DNA from: Hyalangium gracile
Lineage (GTDB): Bacteria > Myxococcota > Myxococcia > Myxococcales > Myxococcaceae
DNA length: 64,000 nucleotides
Assembly: GCF_020103725.1 (NCBI RefSeq)
Contig: NZ_JAHXBG010000022.1
Span: 1 to 64,000 of the forward strand
Reading direction: 5' to 3'
Of the stretch, positions 53,703 to 63,309 are shown piece by piece; positions within the stretch are counted from its first letter, which is position 1, and each line of letters starts with the position of its first letter. The translations under genes and the position numbers were made by a program. A model generated the notes under the pieces. It had not been told where the DNA came from and ran no database searches. It worked only from the letters and a program-made list of their open reading frames with translations.

Positions 53703-54923
53703 ATGGCCAAGACCTCGAACCCCAAGAAGTCCCTGCGCTCCGCCTACTCGGGAGCGCGCAAGGCGGATCCTCGTCCCATCACGGGCAAGGAGAAGCCCAC
53801 CGAGCTGCTCGCCCATGCCTTCAGCGCCTACGTGGGCCGGCAGGAGCGCACCGCCTTCGAGCTGATGACGAAGTCGCTCGAGCAGGACGCCTCCATCTTC
53901 CTCACCCTCTCGGGCGCCATGACGCCGGCGGGCCTGCACCAGAGCTGCCTCATCCCGCTCATCGAGAAGGGCGTCATCTCCGCGCTCACCACCACCGGCG
54001 CCAACCTCTACCACGACGCCCACCGCATCATCGGCCACGCCATCCGCGAGGTGAACCCCAACGCGGGCGATCTCCAGTACCGGCTGGCGCGCATCATCCG
54101 CATCTACGACCTGGGCTTCTGGGAGGAGGCGCTGCTGGACACCGACCGGCTCTTCTCCGCCATCATCCGCGGCCCCGAGTTCCAGCGGAAGATGACCACG
54201 CCCGAGTTCCACTACCTGCTGGGCAAGGCCGTCTACCAGATCGAGAAGAAGCTCGGGGTGAAGCAGCCCTCGCTGCTGTCCACCTGCTACAAGCACGCGG
54301 TGCCCATCTGGGTGGGCGCGGTGCAGGACGGCTCCATCTTCCTCAACGTCGTGAAGCTCAAGCGCCTGCTGGGCGCCGAGTTCAAGTTCGAGCTCGACAT
54401 CAACGACGACGTCTACTCCATGGCGGCGATGCAGCACTTCTGCCGCCACCACGGCTCGAAGAAGCTGGCGATCTGGATCCTCGGCGGCGGCGTGCCCAAG
54501 AACTACACGCTCCAGGGCGAGCCCCTGCTGGATCAGATCCTCAACGTGCCCACCACGGGCTTCGACATCGACGTGCAGTTCTGCGTGGACCCGGTGGACA
54601 ACGGCGCGCTGTCGAGCTGCCCGGCCGGTGAGGGCCACACCTGGGGCAAGGTCTCCGTGGAGGCGGTGGAGACGGGCTCCATGTACGTGCACTGCGACGT
54701 GACGGCCGTCTTCCCCTGGCTCACCCACGCGCTGCTGTCCGAGCCGAAGAACAAGCGCAAGCCCATGCGGCTGATGGACAAGATGCAGGAGGCCATCGGC
54801 TTCCTGGACGCGGACGTGAAGAAGCGCAGCAAGACGCTGATGAAGACCCTGGACTGGAGCATCCAGGACGCCGAGCCCTCCACCGCGGAGGACGCGGAGA
54901 AGCACGAGGCCTACGTCCGCTGA
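53703..54923 (+). CDS. Deoxyhypusine-synthase-like protein (possible homospermidine synthase)
   Basis: 406 residues with the DHS Rossmann-like fold. Recognised by FLTLSGAMTPAGLHQSCLIP then LIEKGVISALTTTGANLYHD, the NAD-binding region, and by GEGHTWGKVSVEAV, whose Lys316 matches the enamine-forming lysine in the WGK of eukaryotic DHS. Bacteria lack eIF5A, and bacterial members of this family can transfer aminobutyl groups to make homospermidine or related polyamines. speA lies 1.2 kb away, which fits. TATAGC sits eight bases before the ATG. Confidence 0.85.
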   Translation: MAKTSNPKKSLRSAYSGARKADPRPITGKEKPTELLAHAFSAYVGRQERTAFELMTKSLEQDASIFLTLSGAMTPAGLHQSCLIPLIEKGVISALTTTGANLYHDAHRIIGHAIREVNPNAGDLQYRLARIIRIYDLGFWEEALLDTDRLFSAIIRGPEFQRKMTTPEFHYLLGKAVYQIEKKLGVKQPSLLSTCYKHAVPIWVGAVQDGSIFLNVVKLKRLLGAEFKFELDINDDVYSMAAMQHFCRHHGSKKLAIWILGGGVPKNYTLQGEPLLDQILNVPTTGFDIDVQFCVDPVDNGALSSCPAGEGHTWGKVSVEAVETGSMYVHCDVTAVFPWLTHALLSEPKNKRKPMRLMDKMQEAIGFLDADVKKRSKTLMKTLDWSIQDAEPSTAEDAEKHEAYVR

Positions 54924-54951
54924 AGCCACCCCCGCGCACAGGAGCACCGCC

Positions 54952-55398
54952 ATGAGCCAGCCCTCGCAGCCCACCGGCGTGGTGATGACCGCCACCACCG
55001 CCCCGGCCTTCAAGACGCAGCTCCAGCACGGGCCCTCGGGCTCGTCCTTCGCCACCGAGGCCCCCAAGGACAACGGTGGCACGGGCGGCTCGTTCTCCCC
55101 CACGGACCTGGTGGGCGCGGCGCTCGCCTCGTGCGCGCTCACCACCATGGCCCTGGCCGCCTCGCGGGAGAACATCCCCTTCGGTGAGGCCAAGGCCACG
55201 GTGGAGAAGCGGATGACGCCTCCGCCGCGCCGCATCGGCGAGCTGGTGCTGAACATCCAGATGCCCGCGGGCTTGTCTCGCGCCCACCGGGCCCGGCTGG
55301 AGGAGGTAGCCCATGGCTGCCCCGTGGCGCGCAGCCTCCACCCGGACCTGAAGCTCCCCGTCACCTTCAGCTACCCGGACGAGCCTCGCGAGGGCTGA
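54952..55398 (+). CDS. OsmC-family peroxiredoxin-like protein
   Basis: 148 residues. The two redox cysteines of OsmC/Ohr proteins are visible in AALASCALTTMALAAS and in VAHGCPVARSLHPDL, with the GGSFSPTDLVGAALAS lead-in typical of the YhfA/OsmC branch. It should reduce organic hydroperoxides in the cytoplasm. AGGAGCACCGCC precedes the ATG. It lies 28 bases after the DHS-like gene and may share its transcript. Confidence 0.92.
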   Translation: MSQPSQPTGVVMTATTAPAFKTQLQHGPSGSSFATEAPKDNGGTGGSFSPTDLVGAALASCALTTMALAASRENIPFGEAKATVEKRMTPPPRRIGELVLNIQMPAGLSRAHRARLEEVAHGCPVARSLHPDLKLPVTFSYPDEPREG

Positions 55399-55523
55399 AG
55401 GCCTTCACGACCCAGGGGGACGCTCGGCCGCCCGGATGCTCTTCAGCCACGGGAGCCGGGCGTCCTGCATCCTGCTCGTGGAATGCCGACTCTGGCGGGT
55501 AACGCTCGCGAGGGAGGCAAGAC

Positions 55524-56054
55524 GTGGACGTCAAGCTGCTGGGCATCTACCTGAATGATCATCTGTCTGGCGCACGCGCGGGCATCGACCTCGCCCGCCG
55601 GGCCGCGCGGGAGAACCAGGGCAACCCGCTGGGCGACTTCCTCGCCACGCTGAGCGCCGAGCTGGAGCAGGATCGCGCGCTCGTCGAGCAGGTGCTGCGC
55701 ACGCTGAAGGTGCCGCGCGACACGCTCAAGCAGAGCGTGGCCTGGGTGGGGGAGAAGGTGGCGCGGCTGAAGCTCAACGGCCGTCTGGTGCGCTACTCCC
55801 CGCTGAGCCGCTTCGAGGAGTTGGAGGCGCTGTTCCTGGGCACCCAGGGCCGGCGCGCGATGTGGCGCATGCTCAGGCGGCTGGCGCGCACGGAGCGGCA
55901 GCTGGCGGGCTTCGACTTCGAGGTCCTCGTCGCCCGCACGGAGATGCAGCTGAGGAACCTGGAGCGCTGGCGCCTGCAGGCGGCGGACACCGCCTTCACC
56001 CACGCTCCGTTCATCTCCACCTCGCTGTTCCCCGCGGAGAACGCAGGGCAGTGA
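55524..56054 (+). CDS. Hypothetical all-helical protein
   Basis: 176 residues, not named. The pattern of four long helices (LGIYLNDHLSGARAGIDLAR; LGDFLATLSAELEQDRALVE; RFEELEALFLGTQGRRAMWR; EVLVARTEMQLRNLERWRLQ) suggests a ferritin-like bundle, but metal ligands are not clear. GTG start, with GAGGGAGG at a good distance. It is followed by an AT-rich palindromic element and converges on speA. Confidence 0.68.
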   Translation: MDVKLLGIYLNDHLSGARAGIDLARRAARENQGNPLGDFLATLSAELEQDRALVEQVLRTLKVPRDTLKQSVAWVGEKVARLKLNGRLVRYSPLSRFEELEALFLGTQGRRAMWRMLRRLARTERQLAGFDFEVLVARTEMQLRNLERWRLQAADTAFTHAPFISTSLFPAENAGQ

Positions 56055-56116
56055 AAAGACAGAGCTGTCTTTCACTTATGAACGTTCATAAGTAAAAGAC
56101 AGCGTCATCTTTCAGC
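56051..56116. repeat. AT-rich nested palindrome between converging genes
   Basis: Centre is a perfect 20-base palindrome ACTTATGAACGTTCATAAGT at 56074-56093. It is flanked by CTGTCTTT and AAAGACAG, making a 38-base near-palindrome at 56065-56102 with one mismatched pair. A further AAAGACAG lies to the left (56055-56062) and a partial TCTTT to the right, so each CTGTCTTT/AAAGACAG arm could pair inside or outside. The composition is far from the local 70% G+C. It spans the gap between the helical gene and speA and could act as a two-way terminator or a protein-binding site. Confidence 0.85.
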
Positions 56117-56151
56117 AGCCCTGGAAGAGAGCCTCAGTGGCTCTCGGGCTC

Positions 56152-58170
<2,019 letters not shown>

Positions 58171-58235
58171 TGCGTCTCAGGGCCTCCGGGGAGGGGTGGG
58201 TGGCTGGAGTGCCAACAACCCGTGGAACGCGCGCA

Positions 58236-58262
58236 ACTATAGGGAAAGCGTCCCGGCTTCAA
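58236..58262 (-). promoter_or_regulatory. Promoter of speA
   Basis: On the minus strand TTGAAG (58262-58257), a 15-base spacer and TATAGT (58241-58236), 65 bases upstream of the speA ATG. The -10 box matches five of six positions. Spacing is short; ATTGAA one base upstream gives 16. The divergent ClpX-like gene starts on the other side. Confidence 0.45.
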
Positions 58263-58396
58263 TAGCCGACTGATCGGAGAGCAGCCGAGCAGGCGGCGCT
58301 ACAGGCCCGTGGGGCCGTTCAGGTGGGCCTGCTCGCGTTTCATTCCTACCCTTCTGTCGAACGCTGGGAGGACGCGTGGACCGAAGGGGAGGGTAC

Positions 58397-59470
58397 ATGG
58401 AGTCGTCCGTACGCAGGGAAGAAGAGCCGGTCCTCACACCCCGGCAGATCTTCGAGCGGTTGGATCGCTACGTGATCGGCCAGGAAGAGGCCAAGCGCGC
58501 GGTGGCCATCGCCGCGCACAACCACCTCAAGCGCATCCAGGCGCGCAGGATGCGCCGGGGGTCGCTGATCAAGAAGTCCAACATCCTGCTGATCGGGCCT
58601 ACGGGGAGCGGCAAGACGCACATCGCCCGCAACCTGGCGGAGATCCTCTCCGTCCCGTTCACCACCGTGGACGCCACCGAGTACACGGAGGCCGGCTACT
58701 ACGGCAAGGACGTGGAGGTGATGATCTCGGATCTGCTCTTCAAGGCGAACCACTCCGTCGAGGACACGCAGCGGGGCATCATCTTCGTGGACGAGGTGGA
58801 CAAGATCGCCCGGCGCACCCAGGGGGCGCGCAATGGCGCGGGCAGCCGGGACATCGGCGGCGAGGGCGTGCAGCAGGCGCTGCTCAAGCTGCTCGAGGGG
58901 CGCGAGGTGTTCGTCCCCATGAACGTCACCCAGGCGTGGAACAAGAGCGACTTCGTCCAGATCGACACCAAGGACATCCTCTTCATCTGCGCCGGCACGT
59001 TCTCGGATCTCCACGACTACGGGGACGGGGGCTCGCGCCCGCTGGGCTTCGGGGCCGAGGAGGCCGTGCGGCGGGTGCAGAAGCGCATCAGCGTCAAGCA
59101 GCTCGTGGACTTCGGGATGCTCGCGGAGTTCCTGGGCCGCCTGCCGGTGATGGTGCAGCTCCACGCGCTGGGCGAGCAGGATCTGCTGCGCGTGCTCACC
59201 GAGCCGCCGGACTCCGTGCTGCGCGAGCTGCGGGAGCTGCTCTCGTATGACGAGATCGAGCTGGACTTCACCGAGGAGGCCCTGCGCGCGGTGGTGCGCT
59301 TCTCCGCGGAGAAGGGGCTGGGGGCGCGTGGCCTGCGCTCCATCCTGGAGCACGTCATGGCGGACGTGATGTTCGACGCGCCCGAGCTGCGGCGCCGCCG
59401 GCTGACGGTGGACGCGGACTTCGTGCGCGGTCGCCTGGCCGGCCTGGACACGGCCCAGCTCAGCGTCTGA
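58397..59470 (+). CDS. ClpX-like AAA+ unfoldase without zinc-binding domain
   Basis: 357 residues from the ATG at 58397 (GGGGAGGG just upstream). Normal ClpX is about 420 residues with an N-terminal C4 zinc domain; here the protein opens at the AAA+ core (TPRQIFERLDRYVIGQEEAK). Walker A is GPTGSGKT, Walker B IIFVDEVDKIARR, pore loop GYYG (usually GYVG), and sensor 2 GLGARGLRSILE. The ClpP-docking tripeptide appears as LGF in SRPLGFGAEEA, a permitted variant of IGF. It is probably a ClpX paralogue that recognises substrates differently. HslU was considered but has a different I domain. Confidence 0.88.
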   Translation: MESSVRREEEPVLTPRQIFERLDRYVIGQEEAKRAVAIAAHNHLKRIQARRMRRGSLIKKSNILLIGPTGSGKTHIARNLAEILSVPFTTVDATEYTEAGYYGKDVEVMISDLLFKANHSVEDTQRGIIFVDEVDKIARRTQGARNGAGSRDIGGEGVQQALLKLLEGREVFVPMNVTQAWNKSDFVQIDTKDILFICAGTFSDLHDYGDGGSRPLGFGAEEAVRRVQKRISVKQLVDFGMLAEFLGRLPVMVQLHALGEQDLLRVLTEPPDSVLRELRELLSYDEIELDFTEEALRAVVRFSAEKGLGARGLRSILEHVMADVMFDAPELRRRRLTVDADFVRGRLAGLDTAQLSV

Positions 59471-59477
59471 GCCCTCG

Positions 59478-59498
59478 CCAGTCCTGCGAGAGGACTGG
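59478..59498 (+). terminator. Hairpin after the ClpX-like gene
   Basis: Perfect stem CCAGTCCT / AGGACTGG with a five-base loop, eight bases after the stop codon. No T run follows, so termination would be weak; it could also stabilise the 3' end. Confidence 0.4.
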
Positions 59499-59595
59499 AC
59501 CTGGAGGGGTGGGCTTCTGTAAGACCTCCGAACCTGGGAAGATCGCTTCCCAGCGTGGGCCTGCGGTGGGGCGGCTCGCGAGCGGAGGCGTTGTC

Positions 59596-62500
59596 ATGAG
59601 CGGCCCGGAGCAAGAGCCCAAGGCGGGCCCACCCCCCATTCCTTCGCCGGAGTCCTCCGAGCCCGCCGCATTGCAGGCGGTGACGGTGCGGCGCGCCAGT
59701 GACTCTTCGGGGGAGTGGGAATCGCCCACCGTGGTGCGCCCGGGGCCTCCGGTGCCGAACGAGGCCGAGCAGGAGGCTCGGTTCGCGGAGGGCTCGGAGC
59801 TGGGAGACGTGCCCGGCTCGCTCATTCCCGGGCACACCCTGGCGGGCCGGTACACCGTGCTGGACAAGCTGGGGCAGGGGGGCATGGGCGTGGTGGTCGC
59901 CGCCTATGACTCGCGGCTGGACCGGCGCGTGGCGCTCAAGCTGCTGCGCCGCAGCCTGAAGGCGGAGGGCACCGAGGGCGAGGAGACGCGGCTGGTGCGC
60001 GAGGCCCAGGCCATGGCGCGCCTGAGCCACCCCCACGTGGTGGCCGTCTACGACGCGGGAGCGCTGGAGGACAGCTCGCTCTTCATCGCCATGGAGTACA
60101 TCCAGGGGCAGACGCTGCGCCGCTGGAAGAACCAGGCGCCGCGTACCTGGCGCGAGGTGCTGGGGGCCTACATTGCCGCCGGGCGCGGGCTGGCGGCGGC
60201 GCACGCGGCGGGCCTCATCCACCGCGACTTCAAGGCCGACAACGTGCTGGTGGGCGAGGACGGGCGTGCGCGGGTGACGGACTTCGGCCTGGCGCGAGCC
60301 CAGAGCGCGCTGGACTCCTCGGACAAGGGCCCCGCCCCGGTGCAGCAGGAGCCCGTGAATGTGCCGGAGGCGGCGCTGCCCACGGACCTGACGGTGACGG
60401 CGCGTCCCTCGGGCTCGTGGTCCAGCGTGCTGACGCTTCCGGGCATGTTCATGGGCACGCCGGCCTACATGGCGCCGGAGCTCTTCCGGGGCCGTCCGGC
60501 GGACGTGCGCAGCGATCTGTTCGCCTTCTGCGCGTCGCTGTACGAGGCGCTCTTCGGGCAGCTGCCCTTCCGGGGCTCCTCGCCGACCGAGCTCACCCGC
60601 GCCCAGCTCGAGGGCAAGGTGGTGACGCCGCCGGACTCCTCCGAGGTGCCGGCGTGGGTGACACGCACGGTGCTGTGGGGGCTGCAGCCGGATCCCCAGA
60701 AGCGCCCTGCCTCCATGGAGCCGCTGCTGGCGGCGCTGGCGGATGACCCGGAGCTGCGGCGCAGGGCGCTGCTTCGCCGTGGAGGCGTGGCGGTGGCCAT
60801 GGCGGGGCTGGCGGCGCTGGCGGTCTGGGGGTGGGTACGCCAGGAAGGGCCGGCGGGAGGGTGTACGCAGGTGGGGCGACAGCTCTCGGGCATCTGGGAC
60901 GCGGACGTGCAGGCCCAGGTGCGTCAGGCGATGCTCGGTACGGAGCTGCCCTACGCGGCGGACACCTTCACGCGCGTGTCCTCGGTGCTGGAGGGCTACG
61001 CGGGGGCCTGGGTGAAGCAGCGCGCGGAGGTGTGCGAGCTCGTCCTGCAGGAGGGTGCCCAGCCCCGGAGCCTGGCGGTGCGTCGGGAGTACTGCCTGGA
61101 GCGGCGGCGCAGTCAGCTCCGCGCCCTCACGGGGCTGTTCGCGCGAGGGCCGGACAGGGAGCTGCTCCCCCGGGCCGTGCAGGTGGCGCAGTCGCTGCCG
61201 CCGCTGGAGTACTGCGCGGATGCCAAGGCGCTGTCGGCGGCGGTGCCTCCTCCGGAGGACCCCGCGCTCCGGGCGAAGGCGGATGCGCTTCAGCAGCAGC
61301 TCGACACGGTGGAGACGCTGCTGGATACGGGCAAGTACAAGGAGGGGATGACGCGCGCGGATGAGCTGCTGCGGCAGGCCGAGCAGGTGGGCCACCCGCC
61401 GCTCCACGCGCGAGCCCTGTTCCTGGGGGCGCTCTCGCGGGATGGCACCGGGGACTACAAGGCGGCTGGAGAGATGGCGCGCCAGGCCATCGCCCAGGCG
61501 GCTCGTGGCAAGGATCTGACGATCGGAGCTCGGGCGTCGGGCCTGCTGTACTTCCTCGTGGGGTATCGCGAGGCCCGACACCAGGATGCGGCGCTCCTGC
61601 AGCTGGGCATGGAGACGGCGGTGGAGCTGGCCGATGACGATCTCCTCCGAGCCAACGCCTGCAACAGCCAGGGGGTCATCCTCACGGACCTGGGGCGCTA
61701 CGAGGAGGCCCGGCAGAAGTACGAGTGCGCGCTGTCGCAGCGGGAGAAGGTGTTCGGGCCCGAGCACCCGATGATGACGCCGCCACTCAACAACCTGGGC
61801 GGCGTGCTCGAGGAGCTGGGGCGCTACGAGGAGGCGGTGCGAATGCACGAGCGCGTCCTGGCCATTCGGGAGAAGGCGCTTGGCCCGCGGCACCCGGACC
61901 TGGCCAGCGCGCTCGGCAACCTGGGCAACGCGCTCACCTCGCTGGGGCGCTACGAGGAGGCGCTGAAGCGGCATGAGCGAGCGCTGGCCGTGCGTGAGCA
62001 GGCCCTGGGCCCCGAGCATCCCCTCGTCGCCAACTCGCTCATCAACCTGGGCAATACCTTGAGGACGCTGGGACGCCATGAGGAGGCGCTGAAGCAGGGC
62101 GAGCGCGCGCTGGCGCTCCAGATGAAGACCCTTGGCCCCGAGCATCCCCGGCAGGCCTCGACCCTCGCCAGCCTGGGCGTCATCCTCGAGGACCTGGGCC
62201 GGTACGACGAGGCCCGGCAGCGCTACGAGCGCGCGCTGGCGCTGGAGGAGAAGGCGCTGGGCAAGGAGCACTCCGATCTGGCGGACCCGATCAGCGGTCT
62301 TGGGCGGGTGGCCGAGGCCCTGGGGCGCTACGACGAGGCTCGGCGGCACCACGAGCGCGCGCTGGCCTTGCGAGAGAAGGCGCTGGGGGCGGACCATGCC
62401 ATCGTCGCCACCTCGCTCCATGAGCTGGGCTCGGCGCTGACGGCCCTGGGGCGGTACGACGAGGCGGAGCGGCTGCTGGAGCGCGCTCGGAAGATCCAGG

Positions 62501-62802
62501 AGAAGGCGCTCGGTCCGCAGAACCCCGAGATCGCGGAGACGCTGCTGGTCTCGGGCAATCTCCTGTTGGCGCGGGGGCGGACCGTCGGGGCGGTTCCGTT
62601 GCTGGAGCAGGCCCTGAAGCTGGGGCAGCCCCGGCTGCGCGCCCGCATCCAGTTCCTGTTGGCCCGGGTGCTCTGGGAAGGTGGCCAGGAGCGTCCCCGC
62701 GCGGTGGAACTGGCCAACGCCGCCCGGGCCCAATGGGAAGGCATGCACCACCCGAGGCTGACCGAGGCATCGAAGTGGCTCGCCGCTCACAGCTCACCCT
62801 GA
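59596..62802 (+). CDS. Ser/Thr protein kinase with transmembrane helix and TPR sensor region
   Basis: 1068 residues from the ATG at 59596 (GGAGG upstream). An acidic, Pro-rich N-terminus is followed by a Hanks-type kinase at about 84-375: P-loop GQGGMGVV, Lys in VALKLLRR, catalytic loop IHRDFKADNVL, DFG and TPAYMAPE. The HRD is followed by Phe, as is common in this lineage. A membrane helix lies at about 396-412. The C-terminal part contains about eight TPRs of 42 residues of kinesin-light-chain type (LGRYEEA...ALxxREKALGPEHP), coded by a DNA repeat of about 126 bases in 61690-62520. The TPRs are probably periplasmic. Confidence 0.93.
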   Translation: MSGPEQEPKAGPPPIPSPESSEPAALQAVTVRRASDSSGEWESPTVVRPGPPVPNEAEQEARFAEGSELGDVPGSLIPGHTLAGRYTVLDKLGQGGMGVVVAAYDSRLDRRVALKLLRRSLKAEGTEGEETRLVREAQAMARLSHPHVVAVYDAGALEDSSLFIAMEYIQGQTLRRWKNQAPRTWREVLGAYIAAGRGLAAAHAAGLIHRDFKADNVLVGEDGRARVTDFGLARAQSALDSSDKGPAPVQQEPVNVPEAALPTDLTVTARPSGSWSSVLTLPGMFMGTPAYMAPELFRGRPADVRSDLFAFCASLYEALFGQLPFRGSSPTELTRAQLEGKVVTPPDSSEVPAWVTRTVLWGLQPDPQKRPASMEPLLAALADDPELRRRALLRRGGVAVAMAGLAALAVWGWVRQEGPAGGCTQVGRQLSGIWDADVQAQVRQAMLGTELPYAADTFTRVSSVLEGYAGAWVKQRAEVCELVLQEGAQPRSLAVRREYCLERRRSQLRALTGLFARGPDRELLPRAVQVAQSLPPLEYCADAKALSAAVPPPEDPALRAKADALQQQLDTVETLLDTGKYKEGMTRADELLRQAEQVGHPPLHARALFLGALSRDGTGDYKAAGEMARQAIAQAARGKDLTIGARASGLLYFLVGYREARHQDAALLQLGMETAVELADDDLLRANACNSQGVILTDLGRYEEARQKYECALSQREKVFGPEHPMMTPPLNNLGGVLEELGRYEEAVRMHERVLAIREKALGPRHPDLASALGNLGNALTSLGRYEEALKRHERALAVREQALGPEHPLVANSLINLGNTLRTLGRHEEALKQGERALALQMKTLGPEHPRQASTLASLGVILEDLGRYDEARQRYERALALEEKALGKEHSDLADPISGLGRVAEALGRYDEARRHHERALALREKALGADHAIVATSLHELGSALTALGRYDEAERLLERARKIQEKALGPQNPEIAETLLVSGNLLLARGRTVGAVPLLEQALKLGQPRLRARIQFLLARVLWEGGQERPRAVELANAARAQWEGMHHPRLTEASKWLAAHSSP

Positions 62803-62841
62803 GCCCACCTGCGCTTGAGCCCCTGGCTTCCGGGAGAGAGG

Positions 62842-62875
62842 CGGACAAACCTGTCTGACAACCCTACCGGTTCGC
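62842..62875 (+). repeat. Diverged copy of the dispersed palindromic repeat
   Basis: AACCTGTCTGACAACCCTAC followed by CGGTTCGCC resembles GAACCTGTCTGCTTGTCATA + CCAGTTCGG of copy 3 in order and spacing, with several changes. The ends GGACAAACC / GGTTCGCC still pair partly. It lies 130 bases before copy 4 in the same gap. Confidence 0.45.
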
Positions 62876-63004
62876 CAGGACTGCGCCCCAAGCAGGTCCA
62901 AAAAGTCTTTCCGACTCCTGTCAGAGGCTGCTCCCCCTGAAATGGGCACACGGCCCGAGTCCGCCCCCGCATCCGGTCCGCCCTCGTGCCGGGCGCATCC
63001 GGTT

Positions 63005-63034
63005 CGAACTGGTCTGCTTGTCATACCAGTTCGG
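63005..63034 (+). repeat. Dispersed palindromic repeat, copy 4
   Basis: CGAACTGG, then TCTGCTTGTCATA, then CCAGTTCG and G: a perfect 8-base stem with the same 13-base loop as copy 2. ACAGGG follows about 18 bases later. It is located in the gap between the converging kinase-TPR and CvpA-like genes. Confidence 0.8.
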
Positions 63035-63309
63035 TGCCGGTTCGCAGACAGGGTGGTTCCATGGCTGGGCAGTCGCGTTGGCACAAGAGCCGCTCTCAGG
63101 GGGCAAGAATTTCTTCCGGTCTCCTTGGGGGTGAGCCAGGAGGAAACCTGGGCACGCTGGAGGCCGTGGTCCGAGGGAGAGCGGGACGCCGGGGCGGGCG
63201 GACCCGTTAGCGACGGGGGGACCCGCCCCGCAGCGAGGGACCCGCGACCTGTGTCCCTGGGATGTGGGCCCGTGCCCAGGCCGTGCCTTCAAGGACCTGC
63301 CTGAGGGGA

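Larger units (their letters stand above)
62803..63309. other. Gene-free interval between converging genes
   Basis: 507 bases without a supportable gene. It holds one clear and one diverged copy of the dispersed palindromic repeat (listed separately). Short frames here have Arg/Gly/Pro-rich composition and no ribosome binding site. No tRNA, terminator with a T run, or other feature was seen. Confidence 0.7.

Noticed and set aside
56065-56102. XerC/XerD dif site
   Set aside because: A dif site has 11-base arms with a 6-base centre and conserved arm sequences; this is a continuous palindrome of different sequence.
61690-62520. Tandem repeat that could be mistaken for a CRISPR array
   Set aside because: The 126-base period encodes 42-residue TPRs in frame; there are no short conserved repeats with unique spacers and no cas genes.
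59017-62790. Long minus-strand open frame opposite the kinase-TPR gene
   Set aside because: Periodic pattern simply mirrors the 126-base TPR repeat of the plus-strand gene.
63001-63034. GGTTCGAACT resembling a tRNA T-arm
   Set aside because: No acceptor, D or anticodon arm can be formed around it; it is the left arm of the palindromic repeat.
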